A DNA stretch of 64,000 nucleotides from JABFRZ01 sp964631945 (GTDB taxonomy: Bacteria; Planctomycetota; UBA1135; GCA-002686595). Numbering within the stretch: the stretch's first letter is position 1; each line of letters starts with the position of its first letter. The translations under genes were made by a program, and so were the position numbers. The stretch spans positions 1 to 64,000 of the forward strand of contig CAZWAY010000023.1 of the NCBI GenBank assembly GCA_964631945.1, read 5' to 3'. The notes under the pieces were generated by a model, which was not told the origin of the DNA, ran no database searches, and saw nothing but the letters and a program-made list of their open reading frames with translations. Positions 1-7,921 of the stretch are shown one piece after another.

Positions 1-50
1 CCCGCGCTGGGGGGATCCTCCTCCGGGCTGGCGATCCGTGGCGCAGACTC

Positions 51-2813
51 CTAGCGCTGCACGAACCAGGCCGCCCAGAAGGCGGGGTGCGCGAGCGCGA
101 AGCCGCGCGGGTCGGTCTCGGTGCGCAGCCCGTCGCGCGCGGCGCGCAGGGCCGCGGGCGTGTCGAGTCCGCGCGCGCGCGCGGCGTAGAAGAGCTCCAT
201 GAGGCGGGCCGTGACGCGGTCGTCGACGGCCCACTGGCTGGCCACCACCTCGCGCGCGCCGGCCTGCAGGAAGCCGCGCGTCAGCCCGGCCAGACCCGCG
301 CCCGCGCGCCACTCGCCGCGACCGGTGTGGCAGGCCGAGAGCACGACCGTGGCGCCGTCGAGCGCGAGCTCGGCCGCCTGCCAGCTCTCCAGGCGCGCGC
401 CCGCGCCGTCCACGCCGCCCAGCACGAGGTGTCCGTGGGCCGGGCGCTCGGCGTCGATGCGGCCGTGCACCGCGAAGTGCACGAGCGCGGCGCCGTCCAC
501 CCCGGCGGCCACGTCCTCGGGTCGCGCGTCGCGCACCACCCGGACGGCGCCCAGGGCGCGTTCGAGCGCGCGCGCCTCGTCCTCGCCGTGGCGCACGCCC
601 AGCCCGTCCGGCGCCAGGAACACCACGGCCTCGCCCGTCTTGGCGGGAATCGGCCGCAGCAGCCGCGCGAACGAGCCGAAGGCGACGAACTCGTGCTCGT
701 CCGCCAGGAAGCGCAGGCGCGCGAGCTGCGCGAAGGGCCGCTCGAAGTCGACGACGCCGGGCTCGCCCGCCGGCACCAGCAGCTCGAACGGGAGCGCGGC
801 GAGCACGCCATCCAGCACCAGCGCGACGCGCGCGCCGGACGCGAGCGCCAGCGGCCGCACCAGGGCCTCGTGCAGCTCGCGCGCCGCGCGCAGGTCGAAG
901 CCGAGGTGCGCGAGGTCGAGCTCGCCGGTCTGCAGGCGTTCGAGCGGCGCGCGCAGGCGCTCGATGCGCGCCTCCAGCCAGGCCTTGCCGACCGGCAGGA
1001 CGCGGGTCTCGACGTGCGCGCCGTCGCCGGCGTCCAGGCGCAACGCCAGCGTCTCGCGCGCGCCCACCAGGTAAGCCAGCGCGGTCTGGAAGCCCTGGGC
1101 CGCGAGGGCCGGGCCCAGGCCGGTGAGCGCTGCGTTCCCGCCGTCGGGCGTCCTCGAACGCGGCTTGCGCGCGCGCCCCACGTCCAGCTCGGCCTCCAGC
1201 CGCAGCGCGTCGAGCTCGTCCTCGGCCTGCTCGAGCTCGCGTCCGAGCTCCGCGCGCGCACCGGCCGCGGTCTCGTTGCGCACGCGCGCCTCGAGCCGCG
1301 CGAGGCGTTCGCGCAGGCGCGCGAGCTCGGGCTCGTCCGCCGGAAGCTGCGCGTCGTCCGCGCGCGCGCACAGCTCGTCCAGCACGCGCGACTGCAACAG
1401 GCTGGCGAACTCCAGGGCCTGTTCGGGGTGCCCGGCGTGGGCGGCGGCGAAGGCCGCGTCGCGATAAGGGTCCGAGCGCTGGCGCAGGGCATGCTCGATC
1501 AGCCCGCTCGCGCCCAGACGCCGCCGCCAGCGCTCGATCCGTGCGACGGCGTGACGCAGGTCGACCAGCGCCGCCTCGTACTGGCCGTGCGCGAGCGCGA
1601 GCGCTCCGTCCAGCGCCGCGATGCGCCAATCCAGCGTGCGCTCGTGCTGCTCCTCGGCCACGCGCCGGGCGGCGGCGAGGGCCGCGTGCACGCGCTCCTC
1701 GTCGGCCGGCAGGTCGCCGCCGGCCTGGACCAGCGTCTCGGCCACGCCCAGCGCGCCGAAACCCTCCAGGAACGGCACGGCCTGCTCGGCGCCCGCGCGC
1801 CAGACGCGCTCGAAGATCGGCAGCGCCTCGTCGAAGCGCCCGGCGGCGAACAGCGCGAAGGCGCGGTTCTTGTCGGTCCAGGCCGCGCCGCGCGCGTCGC
1901 CGAGGCGCGCGAACTCGGCCGCGCTCTCGGCGAGCAACGCCAGGGCCTCGTCGCAGCGTCCGAGGTCGCCCAGCAGCAACGCCAGCGCGAGCCTGGGCTC
2001 CTGGTGCAGCAACGGCGCCACGCGCACGATCTCGGGGGCGAGCGCGAGCGCCAGCGCGCGGCGCGCGAAGACGGCGGCCGACTCGAGGTGGCCGACGTCG
2101 GCCAGCACGTCGGCCGCGAGGATGTCGAAGCGCACCTGGAGTTCGTCGCGCGTCGAGCCGTCGCCGTACGCCCGGCACAGCTCCAGCGCCTGACGGTGCC
2201 GGCCGAGATCGAACAGCAGGCTGCCGCGGATCGCGGCGACGGTGCGCACGGCGGCCGGCGAATCCGCCGCGCGCGCCGCGGCCTCGGCCTGCTCGACGGC
2301 GCGCTCCGCTTCTTCCAGGCGCCCCTGGCTGGAGCGGACGCGCGCCAGGTCGGAGAGGTGCCGTACCTGCTCCGCGAGCGCATCCCGGGCCGCGTCGAGC
2401 GCGGCGGCCTCGGCCAGCAGCCCGGCGGCCGTTTCCAGCTCGCCGCGCGCCCAGGCGTTCTGGGCCAGCCAGTCGAGCGCCCACGAGTGCGTGGCCGCAT
2501 CGCCGAGCGCGTCCGCGCGAGCCCCCGCCCAGGTCACCAGGGCGCGCGCCTCCGCGCCGCGCCCGGCCTGGTCCAGGCGATGGCCGAGGTTGCCGAGCGC
2601 GCGCGTGAGCTCCGCGTCCGGGGCCAGGCGCTCGGCCTCCTCGCGCAGCGCCCGGATGTCCTCGGGCGGAGGCAGCTCGGCGGCCGTGTACCAGGTGCGC
2701 GCGTCGTCCAGGAGTGCGCGCACGAGCTCGGCCTCGGCCGAGGTGGGCGGGGTGGGTTCCTGGCGCGGCGCGAGCAGGAGCACGAGCCCGAGCTGCGCGG
2801 CCCAGCCACTCAC
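51..2813 (-). CDS. CHAT-domain caspase-like protease with TPR N-terminal part
   Basis: This 920-residue protein carries a C-terminal CHAT domain, a caspase-like cysteine protease fold. The probable catalytic pair is visible: His near residue 783 (VHFAVHGRID) and Cys near 828 (VVLSACHTG), followed by the usual ASQWAVDD segment. The first 500 residues are Ala/Leu/Glu-rich helical repeats of TPR type, likely a sensor or scaffold. A long open frame continues upstream, but I place the start at GTG 2813 because it overlaps the previous gene's stop (GTGA) and opens a short hydrophobic segment (WAAQLGLVLLLA) that may be a signal anchor. It is the last gene of a sigma factor / membrane TPR protein / CHAT operon. 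Substrate unknown. The CHAT call is firm; exported versus cytoplasmic location is inference. Confidence 0.88.
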   Translation of the reverse strand: MSGWAAQLGLVLLLAPRQEPTPPTSAEAELVRALLDDARTWYTAAELPPPEDIRALREEAERLAPDAELTRALGNLGHRLDQAGRGAEARALVTWAGARADALGDAATHSWALDWLAQNAWARGELETAAGLLAEAAALDAARDALAEQVRHLSDLARVRSSQGRLEEAERAVEQAEAAARAADSPAAVRTVAAIRGSLLFDLGRHRQALELCRAYGDGSTRDELQVRFDILAADVLADVGHLESAAVFARRALALALAPEIVRVAPLLHQEPRLALALLLGDLGRCDEALALLAESAAEFARLGDARGAAWTDKNRAFALFAAGRFDEALPIFERVWRAGAEQAVPFLEGFGALGVAETLVQAGGDLPADEERVHAALAAARRVAEEQHERTLDWRIAALDGALALAHGQYEAALVDLRHAVARIERWRRRLGASGLIEHALRQRSDPYRDAAFAAAHAGHPEQALEFASLLQSRVLDELCARADDAQLPADEPELARLRERLARLEARVRNETAAGARAELGRELEQAEDELDALRLEAELDVGRARKPRSRTPDGGNAALTGLGPALAAQGFQTALAYLVGARETLALRLDAGDGAHVETRVLPVGKAWLEARIERLRAPLERLQTGELDLAHLGFDLRAARELHEALVRPLALASGARVALVLDGVLAALPFELLVPAGEPGVVDFERPFAQLARLRFLADEHEFVAFGSFARLLRPIPAKTGEAVVFLAPDGLGVRHGEDEARALERALGAVRVVRDARPEDVAAGVDGAALVHFAVHGRIDAERPAHGHLVLGGVDGAGARLESWQAAELALDGATVVLSACHTGRGEWRAGAGLAGLTRGFLQAGAREVVASQWAVDDRVTARLMELFYAARARGLDTPAALRAARDGLRTETDPRGFALAHPAFWAAWFVQR

Positions 2814-3517
2814 CGCTCGAGGCGCTCCAGCCACTCGCGCGCGCTGGGCGCGAGTTCGCCGCCCTCGTCGCGCAGGGCGGCGAGGGCGCCGCGCGCGCGC
2901 TCGTGCTCGCCGCGCGCGAGCCACAGCAGCGCCAGACGCAGGCGAGCGTGCTCGGAGAGCAGAGCATCCGGACTGGACGCGGCGCGCCGGTACTCGGCCT
3001 CGGCGCGCGCGGCGTCGCCGCGCTGCTCGCAGGCCGCCGCCAGGTAGAAGTGGCTCGGGCCGTGCTCGGGGTAGCGCTGGAGGAGCTCCGCGAGCGTGTC
3101 CTCGGCGGCTGCCCAGTCGGCGCGCGCGTAGGGCTCCATGGCGCGCGCGAAGACCTCGCCCAGGACCTCGTCGCCGCCGCGCAGCTCGCTCGCGAGGTAG
3201 CGCGGGGCCGCGAGCTCGGCCAGCGCGCGGCGGGTCCCGTCGCGCGGGCCTCGGAAGTACCACAGCCCGAGCGCGAACACGAACAGCACCGAGGCGGCCG
3301 CGGCCAGGATCCACGAGCGCCGCGGGAGCCGGAGCGCGGGTGCGCTCGGCGCGCGCCGCAGCGTCAGGCGCGCGCGCTCGAGCTCGGCCGCGGCCACGAC
3401 GTCGGCCAGGAAGTCGAGTTCGCGCGAGGCGGCCGGGTCGTGCTCGGTGCGCGCGAGCAGCGCCTCCAGCCCGGCCGGATCGAACAGCTCGCTCGCGGGT
3501 TCGGGGGTGGGTTTCAT
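2810..3517 (-). CDS. single-pass membrane protein with C-terminal TPRs, candidate sigma-factor partner
   Basis: This 235-residue protein has a cytoplasmic N-terminal stretch of about 68 residues, one strong membrane helix (about 70-88, WILAAAASVLFVFALGLWYF) and an outer TPR-like region with alternating Ala/Arg/Glu helices (about 120-235). It starts inside the stop of the sigma gene (ATGA overlap) and ends inside the start of the CHAT gene. Position and topology fit an anti-sigma-like regulator: cytoplasmic tail to the sigma factor, TPRs outside. I see no zinc-binding HxxxCxxC motif, so a ZAS-type anti-sigma call is not supported. Function is inferred from context. Confidence 0.8.
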   Translation of the reverse strand: MKPTPEPASELFDPAGLEALLARTEHDPAASRELDFLADVVAAAELERARLTLRRAPSAPALRLPRRSWILAAAASVLFVFALGLWYFRGPRDGTRRALAELAAPRYLASELRGGDEVLGEVFARAMEPYARADWAAAEDTLAELLQRYPEHGPSHFYLAAACEQRGDAARAEAEYRRAASSPDALLSEHARLRLALLWLARGEHERARGALAALRDEGGELAPSAREWLERLER

Positions 3518-4050
3518 CCGGCGACCTCCTGCTCGGCCGCGTCGGGGCCGGCATCCTGGAGCGGCTCCAGCCTACGCCGCAGCTCGGCCAGCAGGGCCTT
3601 CTCGCGGTCGTGCAGGGTCGAGATCGGGACGCGCGTCTCGGCCGCGATGCGCGCCAGCGTGTGGTGCTTGAGGAAGCGTCGCACGATCAGCTCGCGCCCG
3701 GCCGGGTCCAGCTCGAGCAGCAACCTGGCGAGCGCGCGCTGGCGCTCGGCCACCGCCTGCGCGGCCGGCTCCGCCTCGTCGCGCGCGGGCGGCTCGCCCT
3801 CCAGGGCCTGCTCGCGCCCGGCGCCGCGCGCGGATTTCAGCGCCAGGTTGCGCACGGCTCGCAGGAAGTAGTTTCGCGCGTGCTCGTGGCTCGCGAAGCG
3901 CGCGGGTTCCTGCTGCAGCGCGCGGTGCAGCGCCAGCGCCGCCTCCTGGACGATGTCCTCGGGTGCGGCGGGCGCGTGGACCAGGCTGCGGGCGATGGCG
4001 ACGGCCATGGGGCGGTAGCGCGTGAGGAAGGCGGCCCACTCGATCGGCAT
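3514..4050 (-). CDS. ECF-type RNA polymerase sigma factor
   Basis: The 178-residue protein has the two ECF domains. Region 2 is at about residues 10-75 (EDIVQEAALALHRAL, then NYFLRAVRNLALKSA) and region 4 at about 108-165 (LARIAAETRVPISTLHDREK, a helix-turn-helix). It probably directs polymerase to a small regulon that includes its own operon. The ATG at 4048-4050 lies inside a long palindrome (separate entry) and has no clear Shine-Dalgarno sequence. An in-frame ATG at 4008 is possible but would remove the first helix of region 2. The stop overlaps the next start by 4 bases, so expression with the TPR and CHAT genes is likely. Confidence 0.88.
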   Translation of the reverse strand: MPIEWAAFLTRYRPMAVAIARSLVHAPAAPEDIVQEAALALHRALQQEPARFASHEHARNYFLRAVRNLALKSARGAGREQALEGEPPARDEAEPAAQAVAERQRALARLLLELDPAGRELIVRRFLKHHTLARIAAETRVPISTLHDREKALLAELRRRLEPLQDAGPDAAEQEVAG

Positions 4051-4080
4051 CGCCGCCGAGTGTACTCGGCCGGCGATGCC
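4046..4080 (-). promoter_or_regulatory. 35-bp near-perfect palindrome covering the sigma gene start codon
   Basis: Bases 4046-4061 pair with 4064-4080, giving 16 base pairs with one unpaired base (4070) and a two-base centre. In the minus-strand transcript this is a very stable hairpin whose 3' arm contains the sigma gene's ATG (4048-4050). It begins 16 bases after the stop of the upstream same-strand gene. It could hide the start codon, act as a terminator (there is no U-run after it), or be a DNA operator. The pairing is seen directly; the role is inference. Confidence 0.6.
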
Positions 4081-4096
4081 GCGCGGGACGGCCGCA

Positions 4097-5347
4097 TCAC
4101 TGCGGGTTGGGCGTCTTGACGTCGGGCTTGTGCTTGACCCTCACGTTGGTGATCGAGAAGCAGTTGGTCGTGGTCTCGATCGCGGCCGTGATCAGCATCT
4201 CGCCCGGCAGGACGTCGGTGTCGAAGGTCTGGCCGTCGGCGATCATCACGAAGCGGTAGATGAGCTGGTCGTCGCCGCCGCCCATGGGCGTCGTGTCGGG
4301 CAGGCCGTTGACGCCGTACCACGCGTGCACGCTGGCCTGGCGGAAGGCGAAGGCCATGCTGCCCCCGGTGGCGTTCCAGATCACGCCGCACTGTCCGCCG
4401 CTGATCGTACCGCCGGGCACGAACGAGCCCGTCTTCGTGTCGAGGTAGGCATCGCTGAAGCGCACGTCGAGCGAGGGGAACATCGGGTGGAAGCCCGGCC
4501 CGGGCAGGATCGGGAAGGTGCCGGTGCAGGCCATCGCCCCGCCCCAGCAGGGCCCGAAGATCGGGTCGACCGGGATCGGCGTGGGCGGCACGGTCGTGTT
4601 GTCGAAGAAGCACGGGATGCGCGCCTCGACGCACACCAGGAAGGGCGTCTCGCGCGGCGGCGCGACGAACGAGTCCACCGTGCTGATCCAGTCGCTGGTC
4701 CAGATCGAGAGGGTCGGGTTCTGGGCCGAGTGCACGCCCGTGAACTTCGGGTCGAAGCCGTGCTTCACGAAGACCGTGTCGGTCGCGCCGTTGATCGTCG
4801 CCGTGAGGTTCGTGCCCATGTCGCCGTTGACGTCGAACAGGATCCACTTCGGATCGAGCACCCACGTGACGGTCGTGCTCTGGCTGCCGCCATGCTCGAG
4901 CTCGGACCCGATCAGCTCGAAGAAGCTCGCCAGGTTCGTGCCGGGCGGGATCGGGAAGCCGTTGAAGAGCAGCACGTCGTCCATCACCAGCGTGAGCTGC
5001 GGGATGGCCGGGTGCGCGTCGCCCAGGAGCGTGTCGCCGTTGACGTCCGTGGGCGGCAGGGCCAGCGCCCCGGGCGAGGGCACGTAGGAGCCCTCGAGGA
5101 CGCGCGTGATGGGCGCGCCGGTCTGCTCGGCCGAGATCTCGAGCACGATGGTCCAGGCGTCGGGATTGGGGCTGGCACCGTGGAAGTTCGGGACCTGCTC
5201 GGCCGGCATGGGCGCGATGAACTCCACCGCCACGCGGGACTGGCAGGGGGTGACCTTCACGGGTTGGCCCGAGACGAGCTGGGCGCCCAGCGGGAGCGCG
5301 AGGAGCGGGGCGAGGAGGGAGGCGAGGAACGCGGTTCGGCCGTGCAT
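4097..5347 (-). CDS. exported protein of unknown function
   Basis: I start this 416-residue protein at ATG 5347 because it gives a clean signal peptide (HGRTAFLASLLAPLLALPLG, cleavage after LGA). The open frame upstream has no such feature. The mature part is Gly/Pro/Thr-rich, has scattered Cys residues that could form disulfides (TPCQSRV, GPCWGGAMACTGT, GGQCGV) and reads as beta-rich. No domain is recognised. It precedes the sigma gene on the same strand, 46 bases away, but the palindrome between them may separate the two. It is probably periplasmic or cell-surface. Confidence 0.72.
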   Translation of the reverse strand: MHGRTAFLASLLAPLLALPLGAQLVSGQPVKVTPCQSRVAVEFIAPMPAEQVPNFHGASPNPDAWTIVLEISAEQTGAPITRVLEGSYVPSPGALALPPTDVNGDTLLGDAHPAIPQLTLVMDDVLLFNGFPIPPGTNLASFFELIGSELEHGGSQSTTVTWVLDPKWILFDVNGDMGTNLTATINGATDTVFVKHGFDPKFTGVHSAQNPTLSIWTSDWISTVDSFVAPPRETPFLVCVEARIPCFFDNTTVPPTPIPVDPIFGPCWGGAMACTGTFPILPGPGFHPMFPSLDVRFSDAYLDTKTGSFVPGGTISGGQCGVIWNATGGSMAFAFRQASVHAWYGVNGLPDTTPMGGGDDQLIYRFVMIADGQTFDTDVLPGEMLITAAIETTTNCFSITNVRVKHKPDVKTPNPQ

Positions 5348-5593
5348 GGGAGGGCGGGGGTCGAGGAAGAGGGAGGTCTCTCGAGTCCCTTCCCCGGCCG
5401 CCCGGCTTTCCGGAGGAATCCCGTTTCCCTCGCCGGGCCAGTCCGGTCCGGAACCGTGACGCATCGTCCAATTCGCCCCGCCAAGAGCCAAGAAATGCCT
5501 GGGCCCATGAGGAATTGCCGTACTCGATCCACTCGCTATGTAAGGTGCAAAGTAGATTCAGCGTCGAGCGCCCCGTTCCCCGGAGAGAAGACC

Positions 5594-7267
5594 ATGCCCG
5601 AGTTCCGCCGCCGCGATCTGCTGTTCGGTCTTGCCGGTGGCGCTTCGATGTTCGCCTCGCGCCGCGCCCGCGCGGCCACGCGCTTCACGCCCGGCGATCC
5701 GCCGCCGAGTCCGCGCACGACGCCGTTCGTCGCGCCGCTGCCCGTGCCGCCCGTGGCCAGCACGGTGAATGCGTTCAAGCCCGATGCAACCCTGCCGACG
5801 CAGTCCGATCTTTCGCGCCTGCGCTTCTATCGCTTGGTGACTGAAGAGCGCCTGGTTCGTCTGCACCCCCAGCTCCCACCGACCCGCATCTGGAGCTATC
5901 GCGACGCGAACGTGGCGCCCGGAGCGTTCCCCTTCGCCGCCGGGCCGACGATCGTGGCCCGCTCCCGGGACCCGCACATCGTGCGGCACGAGAACCAGCT
6001 GCCTCGCGACCACGTGGGCTTCGGCGATCCGCGCACCACGGTGCACCTGCACGGCGGGCACCACGACGCGCGCTCCGACGGCTTCCCCGAGGACATCCCC
6101 GGCTTCCCGGCCGTCATCCAGCCGGGTGCGAGCCGCGACTACAGCTACCCGTTGCTCGACCCGGGCTTCTCGACCGGCGAGGCCGACGCCAGCGACCGCC
6201 CCTCGACCATGTGGTACCACGACCACTTGCTCGATTTCACCGGGCCGAACGTCTACCGCGGCCTGGCCGGTTTCTTCCTCTACTTCGACGAGCTGGACTC
6301 GGGCAGCGAGCTCACGGGGCTGCGCCTGCCGAGCGGGGCCTTCGACGTCCCGCTGCTGTTCCAGGACAAGCGCCTGGATCGCAACGGCCAGCTGGTCTAC
6401 GACGGCCTGCTCGATCACGACGGCTTCCTGGGCGACAAGTTCCTCGTCAACGGCGCGATCCAGCCCGTGCTCACGGTCAAGCGGCGCAAGTACCGCTTCC
6501 GCTGCCTGAACGCCGCCAACGCGCGCTTCCTGGCCCTGTTCTTCGCGGGCGAAGATGGACGGGTCCACCCCTTCGACCTGATCGCCACGGAGGGCGGCCT
6601 CCTGGATCGGACCCAGCGCGGCCAGACGCAGTTGCTGCTCACGCCAGCGCAACGTCTCGAAGTGGTGTTCGACTTCACTCGCTTCCGCGAGGGCACGGTG
6701 CTGTACGTCGAGAACCGCTGGAGCCAGCCGGACGGGCGCGGGCCCGAGGGCACGCTCGCGCAGCCCCGCCTGCGCGCCAGCGATCGCTTCCTGAAGATCG
6801 TCGTCGGGGGACCGGCCGCCGATCCGAGCCAGGTTCCGGACGTCCTGCGTCCCTTCGAGCAGCCCCGCGCGGCCGAGGTCGCCAACGCCCGCCGCCGACG
6901 CTTCGAGTTCGAGCGCCGCCACGGCACGTGGGTGATCAACGGTCGAGGCGTGGACCTGGAGGAGCCGCTGGCCACGGTGCGTCGCAACGAACCCGAGGTC
7001 TGGACGCTCAAGAACGGCGGTGGTGGCTGGTGGCACCCCGTGCACGTACACCTCGAGTTCATGCACGTGCTCACGCGCAACGGACTCGAGCCGGCCGATG
7101 CCGACGAGCGCGTGGACCTCGCCAAGCGCGACATCGTGACGCTCGGGCCTGGTGACGAGCTCGACGTCTTCTTCAAGTTCCGCGACTTCGCAGGCCCCTA
7201 CGTGTTCCACTGCCACAACCTGGAGCACGAGGACGTCTTCATGATGGCGCGCTTCGACGTCGTCTGA
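5594..7267 (+). CDS. multicopper oxidase (CotA/bilirubin-oxidase-like)
   Basis: The 557-residue protein shows all four copper-binding motifs: HLHGGHH (about 151-157), WYHDH (about 207-211), HPVHVHLEF (about 481-489) and FHCHNLEHEDVFM (about 538-550), with Met as the type-1 axial ligand. The start ATG 5594 follows GGAGAG and opens an RRRDLLFGLAGGASMF stretch resembling a twin-arginine signal, consistent with export of a folded copper enzyme. The three-cupredoxin size and motif spacing fit CotA/bilirubin-oxidase-like enzymes, which oxidise phenolics, bilirubin, Mn(II) or Cu(I) with O2; the substrate here is unknown. A SCO1-like gene follows after 18 bases. The 246-base upstream gap holds a possible -10 box (TAGATT, 5553-5558). 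Confidence 0.93.
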   Translation: MPEFRRRDLLFGLAGGASMFASRRARAATRFTPGDPPPSPRTTPFVAPLPVPPVASTVNAFKPDATLPTQSDLSRLRFYRLVTEERLVRLHPQLPPTRIWSYRDANVAPGAFPFAAGPTIVARSRDPHIVRHENQLPRDHVGFGDPRTTVHLHGGHHDARSDGFPEDIPGFPAVIQPGASRDYSYPLLDPGFSTGEADASDRPSTMWYHDHLLDFTGPNVYRGLAGFFLYFDELDSGSELTGLRLPSGAFDVPLLFQDKRLDRNGQLVYDGLLDHDGFLGDKFLVNGAIQPVLTVKRRKYRFRCLNAANARFLALFFAGEDGRVHPFDLIATEGGLLDRTQRGQTQLLLTPAQRLEVVFDFTRFREGTVLYVENRWSQPDGRGPEGTLAQPRLRASDRFLKIVVGGPAADPSQVPDVLRPFEQPRAAEVANARRRRFEFERRHGTWVINGRGVDLEEPLATVRRNEPEVWTLKNGGGGWWHPVHVHLEFMHVLTRNGLEPADADERVDLAKRDIVTLGPGDELDVFFKFRDFAGPYVFHCHNLEHEDVFMMARFDVV

Positions 7268-7285
7268 CTCGACGTCGTCCGACTC

Positions 7286-7888
7286 GTGGCGCCGCTCGGC
7301 AACGTGGGGAGGTTCGTGGGCCTGGTCACGGCCGTGCTCGCACTGGCCTGCCACTCCCGCGCACCACGGGTCGAGTCGGCCTCGTCGTTCGTGCCCACCC
7401 CGAACGCGAGCCTGCTCACGCACACGGGCCAGAGCGTGCGCTTCTACGACGATCTGGTGCGCGGCCGGACGGTCGTGGTCCAGTTCTTCTTCGTGCACTG
7501 CGAGGGCATCTGCCCGCTCTCGACCGGACGCATGCTCGCGCTCCAGGAGCTGCTGGGCGAGCGCCTGGGGCGCGACGTGTTCTTCCTCTCGATCACGCTC
7601 GATCCGGAGCAGGACACGCCGGCCGTGCTGGCCGAGCACGCGCGCGCGCTGGGCGCGCGCCCGGGCTGGACCTTCCTCACCGGAGCCAAGGACGACATCG
7701 AGACCCTGCGCCGGCGCCTGGGGGTCTTCGACCTCGATCCCGTGATCGACGCCGACCGCAACCAGCACGCGGGCGTGCTGGTGCTCGGCAACGACGCGAA
7801 GCAGCGCTGGGCGATGAAACCGGCCACCCTGTCCGCCCGCACCCTGCTGCAGTCGATCCTGCGGCTGGCCGAGGTTCCAGGCCAGTAG
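7286..7888 (+). CDS. SCO1/SenC-family copper-binding thioredoxin-like lipoprotein
   Basis: The 200-residue protein has the SCO signature CEGIC in the thioredoxin-like fold (about 69-73, in VHCEGICPLS) and the conserved distal His (NQHAGVLVL, about 160). These three residues bind Cu(I) in the family. The GTG start gives a hydrophobic leader ending in LALAC, a lipobox, so it is probably a membrane-anchored periplasmic lipoprotein. SCO proteins deliver copper to cytochrome oxidase or reduce its CuA site. Here the partner may be the multicopper oxidase 18 bases upstream, with which it is likely co-transcribed. Confidence 0.92.
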   Translation: MAPLGNVGRFVGLVTAVLALACHSRAPRVESASSFVPTPNASLLTHTGQSVRFYDDLVRGRTVVVQFFFVHCEGICPLSTGRMLALQELLGERLGRDVFFLSITLDPEQDTPAVLAEHARALGARPGWTFLTGAKDDIETLRRRLGVFDLDPVIDADRNQHAGVLVLGNDAKQRWAMKPATLSARTLLQSILRLAEVPGQ

Positions 7889-7900
7889 GGGAGCGCGCGA

Positions 7901-7921
7901 CCCCGGCGGACTCAGCCGGGG
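7901..7921. terminator. GC hairpin between convergent genes
   Basis: A perfect 7-bp stem (CCCCGGC at 7901-7907 with GCCGGGG at 7915-7921) and 7-base loop lie where the SCO gene and the kinase gene converge. The hairpin includes the last codons of the kinase gene. There is no T-run, so termination in both directions is only a proposal. Confidence 0.4.

Noticed and set aside
87..3047. 986-codon open frame on the plus strand opposite the CHAT gene
   Set aside because: It is Arg/Ala/Gln-rich without any domain and runs antisense to a well-supported operon. High G+C makes such frames common.
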